Source of the DNA: Bogoriella caseilytica
Lineage (GTDB): Bacteria > Actinomycetota > Actinomycetes > Actinomycetales > Actinomycetaceae
DNA: 64,000 bases
Direction: 5' to 3'
Assembly: GCF_003752405.1 (NCBI RefSeq)
Contig: NZ_RKHK01000001.1
Coordinates: 2,232,001-2,296,000 of the forward strand
Shown here piece after piece: positions 48,125-56,752 of the stretch. A model generated the notes under the pieces. The model was given only the letters and a program-made list of their open reading frames with translations. It ran no database searches and was not told where the DNA came from. Every line of letters starts with the position of its first letter. Within the stretch, counting starts at the first letter, position 1. Made by a program: the position numbers and the translations under genes.

Positions 48125-49278
48125 ACGAGCCGGCCGCCCCAGAGACCCCGAGTGCCCAGGCTGCGGCCGGCACGTCCCTTCCCCAGACCTTGGCCGGCTT
48201 CCGGATCGGTGTGACCGCGGACCGCCGCAGCGAGGAACTGATCTCGGCGTTGCGCCGGCGAGGCGCGGAGACGATGCATGCCCCGGCACTGCGGATCACC
48301 TCACTGACCGAATCGGTCACCCTGCAGCAGGACACCAATCGGGTGATCCGGGCGGCGCCGGACTACGCCGTGATCACGACCGCCTACGGGATGCGCCGGT
48401 GGGCTGAGGCAGCCGATTCCTATGGCGTGTGGCCCCAGTTGTTCGATGTCCTGCAGAACGCCAGCATCCTGGTGCGTGGCCCGAAAGCCCGCGGTGCGGT
48501 CCGCGCTGCCGGCTTGGACGACGACGGCGCGGCCGAGGACGAGCGCACCGACACGATGCTGGACATGTTGCTGCAGAAGGATGTGCGCGGGAAGCGGGTG
48601 GCGTTCCAGCTGCACGGCCTGTTGAACCACCGTCAGATCCACCGGCTCACCTCCGCTGGCGCAGAGGTGTACACGGTGATGCCCTACACCTGGACGAAAC
48701 CCGCCGAGGACTCGAAACTGCTGAGGATGATCGATGCCGTCATCGATCGTCAGCTCGACATGGTCACCTTCACCGCAGCGCCCGCCGTCGACGCCTTCCT
48801 CGGCGTCGCGCAACAGTACGGCCGGCTCGAGCCCCTGGTCGAGGCCTTGCGTACCGACGTCGTCTGCGCGGCCGTCGGGGGAGTCACTGCAGGGCCCCTG
48901 ACCGAAACCGGGATTGACGCCGTGATCCCGGATCGCTGGCGGCTGGGAGCGATGATCAAGAAGGTCTGTGACCACCTGGAGACCTCCATCATCAGCGCCC
49001 CCACCGTCCACGGGCCCGTGGAGATTCGAGGTAAGCAAGTGCTGTTCCCCGAATCCGGCGCCGGGCCCGTGCAGCTTCCCCCCAGCCAGCTGGCCTTGCT
49101 CCGTGAGCTGGTCACGGCGTCGGGCTCGGTGCTCTCCAGGGACGAGCTCGTTGCCGTGCTGCCCCACTGTGACTCTGAGCGCGCCCTGGAGATGCTCATC
49201 TCCCGGCTACGGAAATCGCTCCCGGTGACCGATGTGGTGCTCACGGTGGTCAAGCGCGGTTACCGGCTGGCGGTCTGA
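48121..49278 (+). CDS. nnaR: NnaR-type regulator: uroporphyrinogen-III synthase domain plus winged helix
   Basis: The 385-aa protein has a HEM4-like domain (about residues 20-280; FRIGVTADRRSEELISALRRRGAE, FTAAPAVDAFLGVA). A C-terminal OmpR/PhoB-type winged helix (about 300-385; QLPPSQLALLRELVTASGSVLSRDELVAVLP, RALEMLISRLRKSL, VKRGYRLAV) follows. In Streptomyces this architecture is NnaR, which works with GlnR on nitrite assimilation genes. The location beside nirBD and nirC fits. Since hemD is present, the synthase-like domain is more likely a sensor. GTGA overlap with cobA; its 3' end overlaps nirC by 19 bp. Confidence 0.88.
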   Translation: MNEPAAPETPSAQAAAGTSLPQTLAGFRIGVTADRRSEELISALRRRGAETMHAPALRITSLTESVTLQQDTNRVIRAAPDYAVITTAYGMRRWAEAADSYGVWPQLFDVLQNASILVRGPKARGAVRAAGLDDDGAAEDERTDTMLDMLLQKDVRGKRVAFQLHGLLNHRQIHRLTSAGAEVYTVMPYTWTKPAEDSKLLRMIDAVIDRQLDMVTFTAAPAVDAFLGVAQQYGRLEPLVEALRTDVVCAAVGGVTAGPLTETGIDAVIPDRWRLGAMIKKVCDHLETSIISAPTVHGPVEIRGKQVLFPESGAGPVQLPPSQLALLRELVTASGSVLSRDELVAVLPHCDSERALEMLISRLRKSLPVTDVVLTVVKRGYRLAV

Positions 49279-50108
49279 GCGGGCACTCTCGGCAGCTCCA
49301 CGAGTCCCCGCTCCGGCGCGGTGCGGCGGTGCGTCATGTAGATGGTCAGGCCGACGAAGGTCAGTCCGCCCACCAGGTTGCCCAACACGGTGGGAATCTC
49401 GTTCCAGATCAAATAGTCCAGCACGGTGAAGTTCCCGCCCATCAGCAGGGCGATGGGGAAGAGGAACATGTTCACGATGCTGTGCTCGAAACCCATGTAG
49501 AAGAACAGCATGATCGGCATCCACATGGCGATGGCTTTTCCGGCGAGGCTGTCGGACATGAAAGCGGCCGCAACGCCGGTGGAGACCATCCAGTTGCACA
49601 GCACGGCGCGGACGAAGAGCGTCAGCATGCCGGCGCCGCCGTACTCGGCGTAGCCGACGGTGCGGCCGTGGCCGATCTCCATCAGAGCCACGCCCACCTC
49701 GTTGGGTGGCGTGGCGAACCCGGTGGTGAAGTAGATGGCCATCAGGACCGCCACGGTGAAGGCTCCGGCGAAGTTGCCGAGGAAGACCCACCCCCAGTTC
49801 CGCAACATCGATCTCACGGTGACACCGCGGCGGCGGTCCAGCAGCGCGAGCGGAACCAGCGTAAACACCCCGGTGAGCAGGTCGAAGCCCATGAGGTACA
49901 GCAGGACGAAGCCGACCGGGAAGAGCATCGCTCCCACGAGGGCACTTCCCGTTTGTGCGGTGACCGTCACCGCGAACGCGGCCGCCAGGCCCAGAATGGC
50001 GCCGCCCATAAAGGCCCGGATCAGAGTGTCTCGCGTGGCCATGAAGGTTTTCTGCGCACCGGCGTCAATCATCCGGACTGCCAGATCCTTGGGCTTGACA
50101 TAGGACAT
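49260..50108 (-). CDS. nirC: Formate/nitrite transporter family, nitrite channel NirC
   Basis: The 282-aa protein has six hydrophobic helices and the FNT family motifs, including the N-terminal AFMGGAILGLAAAFAVTV, GNFAGAFTVAVLMA and the NWMVSTGVAAAFMSDSLAGK segment. FNT channels carry nitrite or formate across the cytoplasmic membrane. The location beside nirBD indicates nitrite. It converges on nnaR and has its own upstream region with a GlnR-like box. Confidence 0.92.
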   Translation of the reverse strand: MSYVKPKDLAVRMIDAGAQKTFMATRDTLIRAFMGGAILGLAAAFAVTVTAQTGSALVGAMLFPVGFVLLYLMGFDLLTGVFTLVPLALLDRRRGVTVRSMLRNWGWVFLGNFAGAFTVAVLMAIYFTTGFATPPNEVGVALMEIGHGRTVGYAEYGGAGMLTLFVRAVLCNWMVSTGVAAAFMSDSLAGKAIAMWMPIMLFFYMGFEHSIVNMFLFPIALLMGGNFTVLDYLIWNEIPTVLGNLVGGLTFVGLTIYMTHRRTAPERGLVELPRVPAQTASR

Positions 50109-50335
50109 GAGTGAAGACTCTTTCCGTTGAGGTGTGTCGCAGCATGCGCGGTTGGGTGATCACAGACTCGCGTGCTGTCGTTTCCACGCCGTTGTGGAGC
50201 GATTAATGGCATGAAAAGACCAACTCACATCGAGATCGGAGGGGTGTGAGGTTGATCCGGCGGTGGCCCGTGGCGGCTAGGAGGGCCGGGCGATTGTGCT
50301 GCCCGGCGCCGTGTGCCATGCTCCGAGGCAAGCAA
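50109..50335. promoter_or_regulatory. nirC promoter region and gap before the FMN riboswitch
   Basis: This 227-bp divergent spacer contains the GlnR-like half-site pair at 50180-50195. No small gene is evident. The ribD promoter must lie near its right end, but I could not pick a convincing -10. Confidence 0.5.
50180..50195 (-). promoter_or_regulatory. Single GlnR-like box upstream of nirC
   Basis: On the minus strand ACAAC, six bases, then a perfect GAAAC half-site. It lies 72-87 bp upstream of the nirC start, consistent with activation by GlnR. Confidence 0.45.
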
Positions 50336-50468
50336 CACGTGCTCCGGGGTCGGTGAAATTCCGAGCCGGCGGTGACAGTCCGCGACCCGCACGTCTCACG
50401 ATGTGCGGTTGACCTGGTGAAAATCCAGGACCGACGGTGAAAGTCCGGATGGGAGGCAGCACTGTGGC
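50336..50468 (+). ncRNA. FMN riboswitch (RFN element)
   Basis: The leader has the ordered RFN core: CTCCGGGGTCGGTGAAATTCC, GAGCCGGCGGTGACAGTCCGCGA, a variable arm, CCTGGTGAAAATCCAGG, ACCGACGGTGAAAGTCCGG and ATGGGAGGCAGCAC closing the first stem. It binds FMN and represses the rib operon when flavin is plentiful. About 75 bases separate it from the ribD ATG, enough for an expression platform. Confidence 0.95.
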
Positions 50469-50541
50469 GCCGCCGTGCATCCGGTGGCGCCTGCAGCGTG
50501 GTCCCCGCACACCCGGTTCACACCGAGTGGAGAGGGACGAC

Positions 50542-51588
50542 ATGTCGGATGACGCGATCGCGCGAGCGCTCGAGCGGGCGACCCTGCTTGCTGCTCGCGG
50601 ACCGCAGCGCGGCGGGAACCCTCGCGTGGGCTGCGTGCTTCTCGATGACACGGGCCAGGAGATCGGCGCCGGCTGGCACCGCGGAGCCGGCACCGCCCAC
50701 GCCGAAGCGGCGGCCCTCGCCGCGAGCGACCCCGCGCGTGTGGCTGGGTCCACGGCCGTCATCACCCTGGAGCCGTGCCACCACACTGGGCGGACACCGC
50801 CCTGCTCGCGTGCCCTGCTCGCCGCCGGGGTGCGGCGGGTGATCTACGCCGCCGGCGATCCGGATCCCCGGGCTGCCGGCGGCAGGGCCTGGCTGGCTGC
50901 CCAGGGCGTGGACGTCAGCACGGCGCGTGAGGCGGGCGTGGTGCCGGAGATCGTGGGGCTTGCCGCCGAGCTCACCCGGTCATGGTCCGCCGCCGTGCGC
51001 CGCCGCCGCCCGTGGGTACTGGGCAAGACAGCAACGAGCCTGGACGGCCGCGTGGCCGCAGCGGACGGGACCTCCATGTGGATCACCGGCGCGGCCGCCC
51101 GCGCCCATGGCCACACGGTGCGCGCCGACGTCGACGCCATCGTGGTGGGCACCGGCACCCTCCTCGCCGACGACCCGGCACTGACCGCTCGGGGAGCCGA
51201 CGGCACTCCGGTGGTGGACCAGCCGCTGCGCGTGGTGCTCGGCCGGCGTGCCGTCCCGGAGGCTGCCGCGGTCCGCCAGGGCCCGGGACCGTGGCTGCAC
51301 CTCGCCACCCAGGACATCGCCGCCGCCCTGGACCACCTCTGGGAGCGTGGCGCCCGGCGCGTGCTCATCGAGGGCGGGCCCACGGTGCTCGGCGCAGCCC
51401 TGCGCGCCGGGCTGGTCGATGAACTGCACAGCTACCTCGCACCCGTGCTGCTGGGCGCCGGCCAACCGGCCGTACCCGACCTGGGCATCGGCACACTCCG
51501 GGACGGGCTGCGCTGGCAACGAACCGAGACCTACCACCTGGGCGAGGACATCTTGATCACCGCCCGCCGACTCGAAGGAGCTCACTGA
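50542..51588 (+). CDS. ribD: Bifunctional diaminohydroxyphosphoribosylaminopyrimidine deaminase/reductase
   Basis: RibD catalyses steps two and three of riboflavin synthesis. The 348-aa protein has the deaminase zinc site: HAE near residue 54 and TLEPCHHTGRTPPC near residue 77. The reductase domain starts around residue 155 (PWVLGKTATSLDGRVAAADG, VVGTGTLLADDP, VLIEGGPTVLGAAL). ATG 50542 is preceded by GAGAGGGA. ribE begins in the stop codon. Confidence 0.96.
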   Translation: MSDDAIARALERATLLAARGPQRGGNPRVGCVLLDDTGQEIGAGWHRGAGTAHAEAAALAASDPARVAGSTAVITLEPCHHTGRTPPCSRALLAAGVRRVIYAAGDPDPRAAGGRAWLAAQGVDVSTAREAGVVPEIVGLAAELTRSWSAAVRRRRPWVLGKTATSLDGRVAAADGTSMWITGAAARAHGHTVRADVDAIVVGTGTLLADDPALTARGADGTPVVDQPLRVVLGRRAVPEAAAVRQGPGPWLHLATQDIAAALDHLWERGARRVLIEGGPTVLGAALRAGLVDELHSYLAPVLLGAGQPAVPDLGIGTLRDGLRWQRTETYHLGEDILITARRLEGAH

Positions 51589-52187
51589 TGTTCACCGGAA
51601 TCGTCGAGGAGGTCGGCACCGTCATCAGCTGTGCCGAGGCCGAGGGCGCCGCCATCCTCACCGTGGCCGCGCGCACCGTGCTGCCAGGGCTTCGCAGGGG
51701 CGACTCGCTGGCTGTGGCCGGTGTCTGCCTCACGGTGACGGCCGCCGATGATGACGGCTTCCGTGCCGATGTCATGCCGGAGACCCTGCGCCGGACCAGC
51801 CTGGGCGGACTCGAAGCAGGCGCCTCCGTCAACCTGGAGCGCGCAGTGCGCGCCGACGGCCGGCTGGACGGCCACCTCGTGCAGGGGCACGTCGACGGCG
51901 TCGGCACCGTGCTGGAGCGTCGTCCCGGCGCGCGCTGGGACGAGGTCGATGTCGCGATACCCCGAGAGCTGGCCCGCTACGTGGCGGAGAAGGGGTCAGT
52001 CACGGTGGAGGGGGTTTCTCTCACCGTGACCTGGGCCGGCGCGGAGGCCTTCGGGGTCGCGCTCGTGCCCACCACTCTCACCCGGACCACTCTCGGGGCT
52101 CTGTCACCCGGGTACCCGGTCAACCTGGAGGTCGACGTCATCGCCAAGTACGTCGAGCGCCTCCTCGCTGCCCAGGCCGAAGCATGA
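51588..52187 (+). CDS. ribE: Riboflavin synthase, alpha chain
   Basis: The 199-aa protein has the two lumazine-binding repeats typical of the enzyme that dismutates dimethylribityllumazine to riboflavin: MFTGIVEEVGTV with GVCLTV in the first half, and QGHVDGVGTV with SVTVEGVSLTV in the second. The ATG overlaps the ribD stop (TGATG), and ribB overlaps its stop (ATGA). Confidence 0.96.
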   Translation: MFTGIVEEVGTVISCAEAEGAAILTVAARTVLPGLRRGDSLAVAGVCLTVTAADDDGFRADVMPETLRRTSLGGLEAGASVNLERAVRADGRLDGHLVQGHVDGVGTVLERRPGARWDEVDVAIPRELARYVAEKGSVTVEGVSLTVTWAGAEAFGVALVPTTLTRTTLGALSPGYPVNLEVDVIAKYVERLLAAQAEA

Positions 52188-52849
52188 CCGCGGCGCGTAT
52201 GTCGACTCGACTCACGCCGACCGGAGACCTCAGCCCGGAGCGGACGGAGCGGGTGGAGGCTGCGCTGCGCTGCCTACGCCAGGGGCGCCCGGTACTGGTG
52301 GCCGATGACCACGACCGGGAGGACGAGGTCGACGTCGTCCTGCCCGCCGCGGCCGCCACGACCGAGTGGATCGCGTGGACCGTGCGGCACAGCTCGGGAT
52401 ACCTGTGCGCCCCGATGCCCGCTGACCGGGCCGACGCTCTGGAGCTCCCACTGATGGTGCCGCGCTCCCAGGATCCCCGCGGCACGGCCTACGCCGTCTC
52501 CGTTGACGCCGCCACCGGCGTGGGCACCGGCATCTCCGCCGCTGATCGGGCCCGGACGCTGCGGGTGCTCGCCGACCCGGACTCCGGCCCGGGTGATCTG
52601 ATCCGGCCCGGCCACGTCCTGCCCTTGCGCGCCGCCGCAGACGGGGTCCGGCAACGCCCGGGGCATACCGAAGCCGCTGTGGACCTGTGCCGAATCGCCG
52701 GCGCCGGAGAGGTCGCCGCCATCGCCGAACTCGTCGAGGACGACGGCACGATGACCACCCGCGCACAGGCGCAGGCCCTGGCCGATCGCCACGGTCTCGC
52801 GCTCGTGACCATCGCGGACCTCCTCACCTACCGAAAGGACGCACCATGA
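52184..52849 (+). CDS. ribB: 3,4-dihydroxy-2-butanone-4-phosphate synthase, stand-alone
   Basis: RibB converts ribulose-5-phosphate to the four-carbon precursor of lumazine. The 221-aa protein ends after the RibB domain; the fused GTP cyclohydrolase II domain common in actinobacterial RibBA is absent. The active loop reads [10 protein letters not shown] where DDEDRENEGD is usual; the metal Glu and substrate Arg/Asp are kept. RHSSGYLC and [11 protein letters not shown], with the second metal-binding His, are also intact. GTP cyclohydrolase II must be supplied elsewhere. Confidence 0.92.
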   Translation: MTAARMSTRLTPTGDLSPERTERVEAALRCLRQGRPVLVADDHDREDEVDVVLPAAAATTEWIAWTVRHSSGYLCAPMPADRADALELPLMVPRSQDPRGTAYAVSVDAATGVGTGISAADRARTLRVLADPDSGPGDLIRPGHVLPLRAAADGVRQRPGHTEAAVDLCRIAGAGEVAAIAELVEDDGTMTTRAQAQALADRHGLALVTIADLLTYRKDAP

Positions 52850-53331
52850 GCGGAGCAGGATCACCCAGGATCACCCCGGACGGCACCGGCCTGTCGGTGG
52901 TGATCGTGGCCTCGCAGTGGCACGCGGCGATCATGGACGGCCTGATCGCCGGCGCCATGCGAGCCACGGAGGAGTCCGGTGCCGAGGTGACACTGCTTCG
53001 CGTGCCCGGCTCCTTCGAACTCCCGGTTGCCGCCGCCGCGGCGGCACGCTCCGGCGCGGACGCCGTCGTGGCTCTCGGGGTGATCATCCGCGGCGGGACC
53101 CCGCACTTTGATTACGTCTGCCAGGCGGCCACCTCCGGCCTCACCGACGTCTCGGTGCAGACCGGCGTCCCGGTCGGTTTCGGCGTCCTGACCACCGACG
53201 ACGAAGCCCAGGCCCTCGACCGCGCGGGATTGCCGGGCTCACGGGAGGACAAGGGCGCCGAGGCCGCTCAGGCGGCGATCGCTACGGCACTGACTCTCCG
53301 TCAGCTGCGCGAGTCGACGCCGGCCGGCTGA
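52846..53331 (+). CDS. ribH: 6,7-dimethyl-8-ribityllumazine synthase
   Basis: RibH makes the direct precursor of riboflavin. The 161-aa protein shows [20 protein letters not shown] near residue 16, [31 protein letters not shown] (catalytic His) and [16 protein letters not shown]. The ATG overlaps the ribB stop. It ends the rib operon. Confidence 0.96.
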   Translation: MSGAGSPRITPDGTGLSVVIVASQWHAAIMDGLIAGAMRATEESGAEVTLLRVPGSFELPVAAAAAARSGADAVVALGVIIRGGTPHFDYVCQAATSGLTDVSVQTGVPVGFGVLTTDDEAQALDRAGLPGSREDKGAEAAQAAIATALTLRQLRESTPAG

Positions 53332-53379
53332 CGTCCCGGCCCCGGGGGACGCGCAGTGCCTGGGGGAGCCCGGCGCTGG

Positions 53380-53385
53380 TAGCCT
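53380..53385 (+). promoter_or_regulatory. Likely -10 box of glyA
   Basis: TAGCCT lies directly upstream of the ZTP riboswitch and places the start of transcription near 53392. Confidence 0.55.
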
Positions 53386-53389
53386 GAAA

Positions 53390-53475
53390 CCGCCGCGACT
53401 GGCGCGGGTGGATGACCACCGGGGAGCGGCGCACAGACAGACCCCTGACGGTCGTACGCCTGGGCCGAGGGTCAC
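53390..53475 (+). ncRNA. ZTP (pfl) riboswitch upstream of glyA-folD
   Basis: The leader carries GCGACTGGCG, a GGTGG...CCACC stem, CCGGGGAGCG and downstream CGTACGCCTGGGCC, the same ordered elements as in the purH leader. It would raise GlyA and FolD when ZMP/ZTP signals low 10-formyl-THF. Confidence 0.88.
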
Positions 53476-53511
53476 CGGAAGCTAGCCCCCGTGACTGCCG
53501 AAAGGGACCCC

Positions 53512-54831
53512 ATGAGTGACCACGCCGCTGCCCGCACCACCGCCCAGGTGATGAACGCTTCCCTGGCCGAGCTCGACCCGGAGATCGCCGCCGTTCTCGA
53601 CGGCGAGCTGACCCGCCAGCGCGAGACGCTGGAGATGATCGCCTCCGAGAACTTCGTGCCTCGCGCGGTGCTCCAGGCCCAAGGTTCGGTGCTGACCAAC
53701 AAGTACGCCGAGGGGTACCCGGGCCGCCGCTACTACGGCGGATGCGAGCAGGTCGACATCGCCGAGGAACTCGCGATCGCCCGCGCCAAGGCGGTCTTCG
53801 GCCCCGAGCTCCCGGACATGCACGCCAATGTCCAGCCCCACTCCGGCGCCCAGGCCAACGCCGCGGTGCTGCACGCCCTGGCCAAGCCGGGCGATAAGAT
53901 CCTCGGCCTTTCCCTCGCCCACGGCGGGCACCTCACGCACGGAATGAAGCTCAACTTCTCCGGCAAGCTCTACGACGTCGCCGCCTACGGAGTGAACCCC
54001 GAGACCCACCTGGTCGACATGGAGCTCGTGCGCCAGGCGGCACGTGAGCACCGGCCGAAGGTGATCATCGCCGGCTGGTCGGCCTACCCCCGTCAGCTGG
54101 ACTTCGCCGCCTTCCGCGAGATCGCTGACGAGGTGGGCGCGCACCTGTGGACTGACATGGCCCACTTCGCCGGCCTGGTGGCCGCTGGGCTGCACCCCAG
54201 CCCGGTGCCGGTCTCCGACGTCGTCTCCTCCACCGTGCACAAGACCATCGGTGGCCCGCGCTCCGGCTTCATCCTCACCCGCGACAAGGCCACCTGGGGC
54301 AAGAAGCTCGACTCAGCCGTCTTCCCCGGTCAGCAGGGTGGCCCGCTCATGCACGCGGTGGCGGCCAAGGCCATCGCTTTCAAGATCGCCGCCGGTGAGG
54401 AGTTCGCCGACCGGCAGGCCCGGACCCTGGAGGGCGCGCGCATCGTGGCCGATCGACTGACCGCTCCGGACCTCGCCCAGGCCGGTGTCTCGGTGCTCAC
54501 CGGCGGCACCGACGTTCACCTGGTGCTGGTGGACCTGCGCCACTCCGAGCTCGACGGCAAGCAGGCCGAGGACCTCCTGCACGCGGCGGGCATCACCGTG
54601 AACCGCAACGCCGTCCCGAACGACCCCCGTCCCCCGATGGTCACCTCCGGGCTGCGCATCGGGACACCGGCGCTCGCCACGCGCGGCTTTGGCGCTGCCG
54701 AGTTCGCTGAGGTCGCCGAGATCATTGCCACCGTGCTGCGCGAGGGCGCGGCCGCTGACGTCGAGGCGGCTCGCGCCCGCGTGGCCACCCTGACCGAGAA
54801 CTTCCCGCTCTACTCCGGGCTGGCCCAGTGA
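53512..54831 (+). CDS. glyA: Serine hydroxymethyltransferase
   Basis: GlyA moves the serine one-carbon unit to THF, giving glycine. The 439-aa protein has [20 protein letters not shown] near residue 38, the [16 protein letters not shown] loop and the PLP-lysine in [16 protein letters not shown] near residue 244. ATG 53512 follows AAAGGGA; GTG 53491 in frame is less likely. The stop overlaps folD (GTGA). Confidence 0.97.
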   Translation: MSDHAAARTTAQVMNASLAELDPEIAAVLDGELTRQRETLEMIASENFVPRAVLQAQGSVLTNKYAEGYPGRRYYGGCEQVDIAEELAIARAKAVFGPELPDMHANVQPHSGAQANAAVLHALAKPGDKILGLSLAHGGHLTHGMKLNFSGKLYDVAAYGVNPETHLVDMELVRQAAREHRPKVIIAGWSAYPRQLDFAAFREIADEVGAHLWTDMAHFAGLVAAGLHPSPVPVSDVVSSTVHKTIGGPRSGFILTRDKATWGKKLDSAVFPGQQGGPLMHAVAAKAIAFKIAAGEEFADRQARTLEGARIVADRLTAPDLAQAGVSVLTGGTDVHLVLVDLRHSELDGKQAEDLLHAAGITVNRNAVPNDPRPPMVTSGLRIGTPALATRGFGAAEFAEVAEIIATVLREGAAADVEAARARVATLTENFPLYSGLAQ

Positions 54832-55730
54832 CCGCCCCCCACGAGGACGCCGTGAGCTCCGAGAATACGCAGCACCAGGCCCGGCTGCTCCCGGGCAAGC
54901 CGGTGGCCGACGCCGTCTTCGCCGAGCTCGCCCCCCGTATCGAGGCACTCGTGGCCGCCGGGCACCGCCCCGGCCTCGGCACGATCCTGGTGGGGGAGGA
55001 CTCCGCCTCGGCCGGCTACATCCGGATGAAGATGGACCGGGCCGCCGAGCTCGGCTTCACCTCCCCGCACGTGCACCTGCCCCAGAGCGCCACCCAGGCC
55101 GACGTGCTCGCGGCCATCACCGACATGAACGACGCCGACGACGTCGACGCGGTGTTGCTGCAGCACCCCACGCCACCGCAGATCGACTTCGACGCGGCGC
55201 TGCTGGCCCTGGACCCGGACAAGGACGTCGACGGCCTGCACCCGGTCAACATGGGCCGGCTTGCCCTCGGTATGCCCGGACCGGTGCCGTGCACACCGGC
55301 CGGGATCGAGACGCTGCTGGCCCACTACGAGATCCCGGTGGCCGGGCGTGAGGTCTGCATCCTGGGCCGCGGTACCACCCTGGGCCGGCCGCTGGCTCTG
55401 CTGCTCTCGCAGAAGCGGGACACCGCGAATGCCGCGGTCACCGTGGTGCACACCGGCGTGCCGGACTGGCCGGCGTACACCCGGCGTGCCGAGATCGTCA
55501 TCGCCGCGGCCGGGGTTCCCGGCATCCTCCAGCCCGAGCACCTGACCCCCGGGGTCACGGTGGTCGGCGGAGGGGTGCGCTACGAGGGCCGCAAGCTGCT
55601 GCCCGACGTCGATGAGTCCTGTGAGCAGGTGGCCGGAGCCATCACCCCGCGCGTGGGCGGCGTAGGCCCCACGACCATCGCCATGCTCTTCCGCAACGCC
55701 GTCGAAGCCGCAGAGCGCCGTCGCGCTTGA
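54828..55730 (+). CDS. folD: Methylenetetrahydrofolate dehydrogenase/cyclohydrolase
   Basis: FolD makes 10-formyl-THF from methylene-THF. The 300-aa protein keeps the catalytic Tyr and Lys ([15 protein letters not shown]), the Gln ([11 protein letters not shown]), the Asp ([15 protein letters not shown]) and the [15 protein letters not shown] end. The usual QLPLP reads QHPTP, and the cofactor loop reads [11 protein letters not shown] instead of GxSxIVGRP, so it belongs to a diverged branch. GTG overlaps the glyA stop. Confidence 0.93.
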   Translation: MTAPHEDAVSSENTQHQARLLPGKPVADAVFAELAPRIEALVAAGHRPGLGTILVGEDSASAGYIRMKMDRAAELGFTSPHVHLPQSATQADVLAAITDMNDADDVDAVLLQHPTPPQIDFDAALLALDPDKDVDGLHPVNMGRLALGMPGPVPCTPAGIETLLAHYEIPVAGREVCILGRGTTLGRPLALLLSQKRDTANAAVTVVHTGVPDWPAYTRRAEIVIAAAGVPGILQPEHLTPGVTVVGGGVRYEGRKLLPDVDESCEQVAGAITPRVGGVGPTTIAMLFRNAVEAAERRRA

Positions 55731-55735
55731 ACCGC

Positions 55736-55767
55736 CCGGCGTGCCCGGCCCGAGCCGGGCACGCCGG
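55736..55767 (+). terminator. Hairpin terminator after folD
   Basis: Perfect 14-bp arms (CCGGCGTGCCCGGC and complement) with a four-base loop lie five bases after the folD stop. Confidence 0.9.
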
Positions 55768-55804
55768 TGCATGCTGCCCCTCCCGCCACGAAAGGAAACT
55801 ACTG

Positions 55805-56656
55805 ATGGGTACCTCGTTGCAGGTGGCCACCGTCAACGTCAACGGCATCCGCGCCGCCTTCAAGAAGGACATGGCCGGCTGGTTGGAGCACCGCCAGCCC
55901 GATGTGCTCCTGCTCCAGGAGGTCCGGGCCCCCGATGACGTCGTCGAGGATCTCCTCGGCGCCAACGACGGCGACCGCGACGGCGGGCGCTGGACGCTCG
56001 CACACCAGGCCTGCGACATCAAGGGCCGTGCCGGGGTGGCGGTGGCCGCCAGGTACCCGGCCACCGCAGTGCGCGTGGGCCTCGGAGAGAGTGAAGAACC
56101 CATCGACACCGGCCGCTGGGTGGAGATGGACCTGGCCGTCCCGGGCCTGGACATCCCGCTCACGGTGGTCTCGGTGTACATCCACTCAGGTACCTTGACC
56201 AAGCCGGAGTCCATGGACGCCAAGTACGCGCACCTGAAGAAGGCCACCTCGCGGCTCGCCGAGCTCGCTGAGGACGCGCGCGCGGGAAAGCGTCACGTGC
56301 TCGTCGGTGGTGACCTGAACATCGTGCACACCGAGGCCGACATCAAGAACTGGAAGCCGAACCACAACAAGACCGCCGGTGTGCTCGACGAGGAGATCGC
56401 CTACCTGAACACCTGGTTCGATGAACTGGGTTACGTCGACCTCGGCCGCCGCCTGGCCGGGGAGGTCCAGGGGCCGTACACCTGGTGGTCCCAGCGGGGC
56501 AAGGCCTTCGACAACGATGCCGGCTGGCGCATCGACTACCAGATCGTGAACCCCGAGCTCGCGGCGCTCGCCACCTCGGCCGAGGTCGATCGCGCCGAGT
56601 CCTACGACACGCGTTTCTCCGACCATGCCCCGCTCGTGGTCCATTTCGCGCTGTAG
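55805..56656 (+). CDS. xth: Exodeoxyribonuclease III / AP endonuclease
   Basis: This enzyme cuts at abasic sites and trims 3' ends in base-excision repair. The 283-aa protein has the family motifs VNVNGIRAAFKKDM near residue 9, LLLQEVRAP with the metal Glu, VGGDLNIVHTEADI near residue 182, WRIDYQIVNPEL and the terminal SDHAPLVVHF with the catalytic His. ATG 55805 is preceded by AAAGGAAA. Confidence 0.95.
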   Translation: MGTSLQVATVNVNGIRAAFKKDMAGWLEHRQPDVLLLQEVRAPDDVVEDLLGANDGDRDGGRWTLAHQACDIKGRAGVAVAARYPATAVRVGLGESEEPIDTGRWVEMDLAVPGLDIPLTVVSVYIHSGTLTKPESMDAKYAHLKKATSRLAELAEDARAGKRHVLVGGDLNIVHTEADIKNWKPNHNKTAGVLDEEIAYLNTWFDELGYVDLGRRLAGEVQGPYTWWSQRGKAFDNDAGWRIDYQIVNPELAALATSAEVDRAESYDTRFSDHAPLVVHFAL

Positions 56657-56711
56657 CACACGGCCCGCCGGTGGTCGCTGCCCGGCGGCGCCGGCGCTGG
56701 CCGGCTGCCCC

Positions 56712-56717
56712 TAGGAT
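56712..56717 (+). promoter_or_regulatory. Candidate -10 box of the UGPase-galK operon
   Basis: TAGGAT lies 35 bases upstream of the ATG at 56753, with AGGAAAGG between as Shine-Dalgarno. Confidence 0.4.
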
Positions 56718-56752
56718 CGTCCGGTGAGCACTCGAGGAAAGGTGTCCCAGTC

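Noticed and set aside
53390-53475. Glycine riboswitch or T-box considered for the glyA leader
   Set aside because: The GACTGGCG, CCGGGGAGCG and CGCCTGGG blocks in order fit the ZTP motif and not a glycine aptamer or T-box.
54828-55730. FolD considered as non-functional because QLPLP reads QHPTP
   Set aside because: The catalytic Tyr, Lys, Gln and Asp and the C-terminal GGVGP motif are all retained; divergence is more likely than loss of function.
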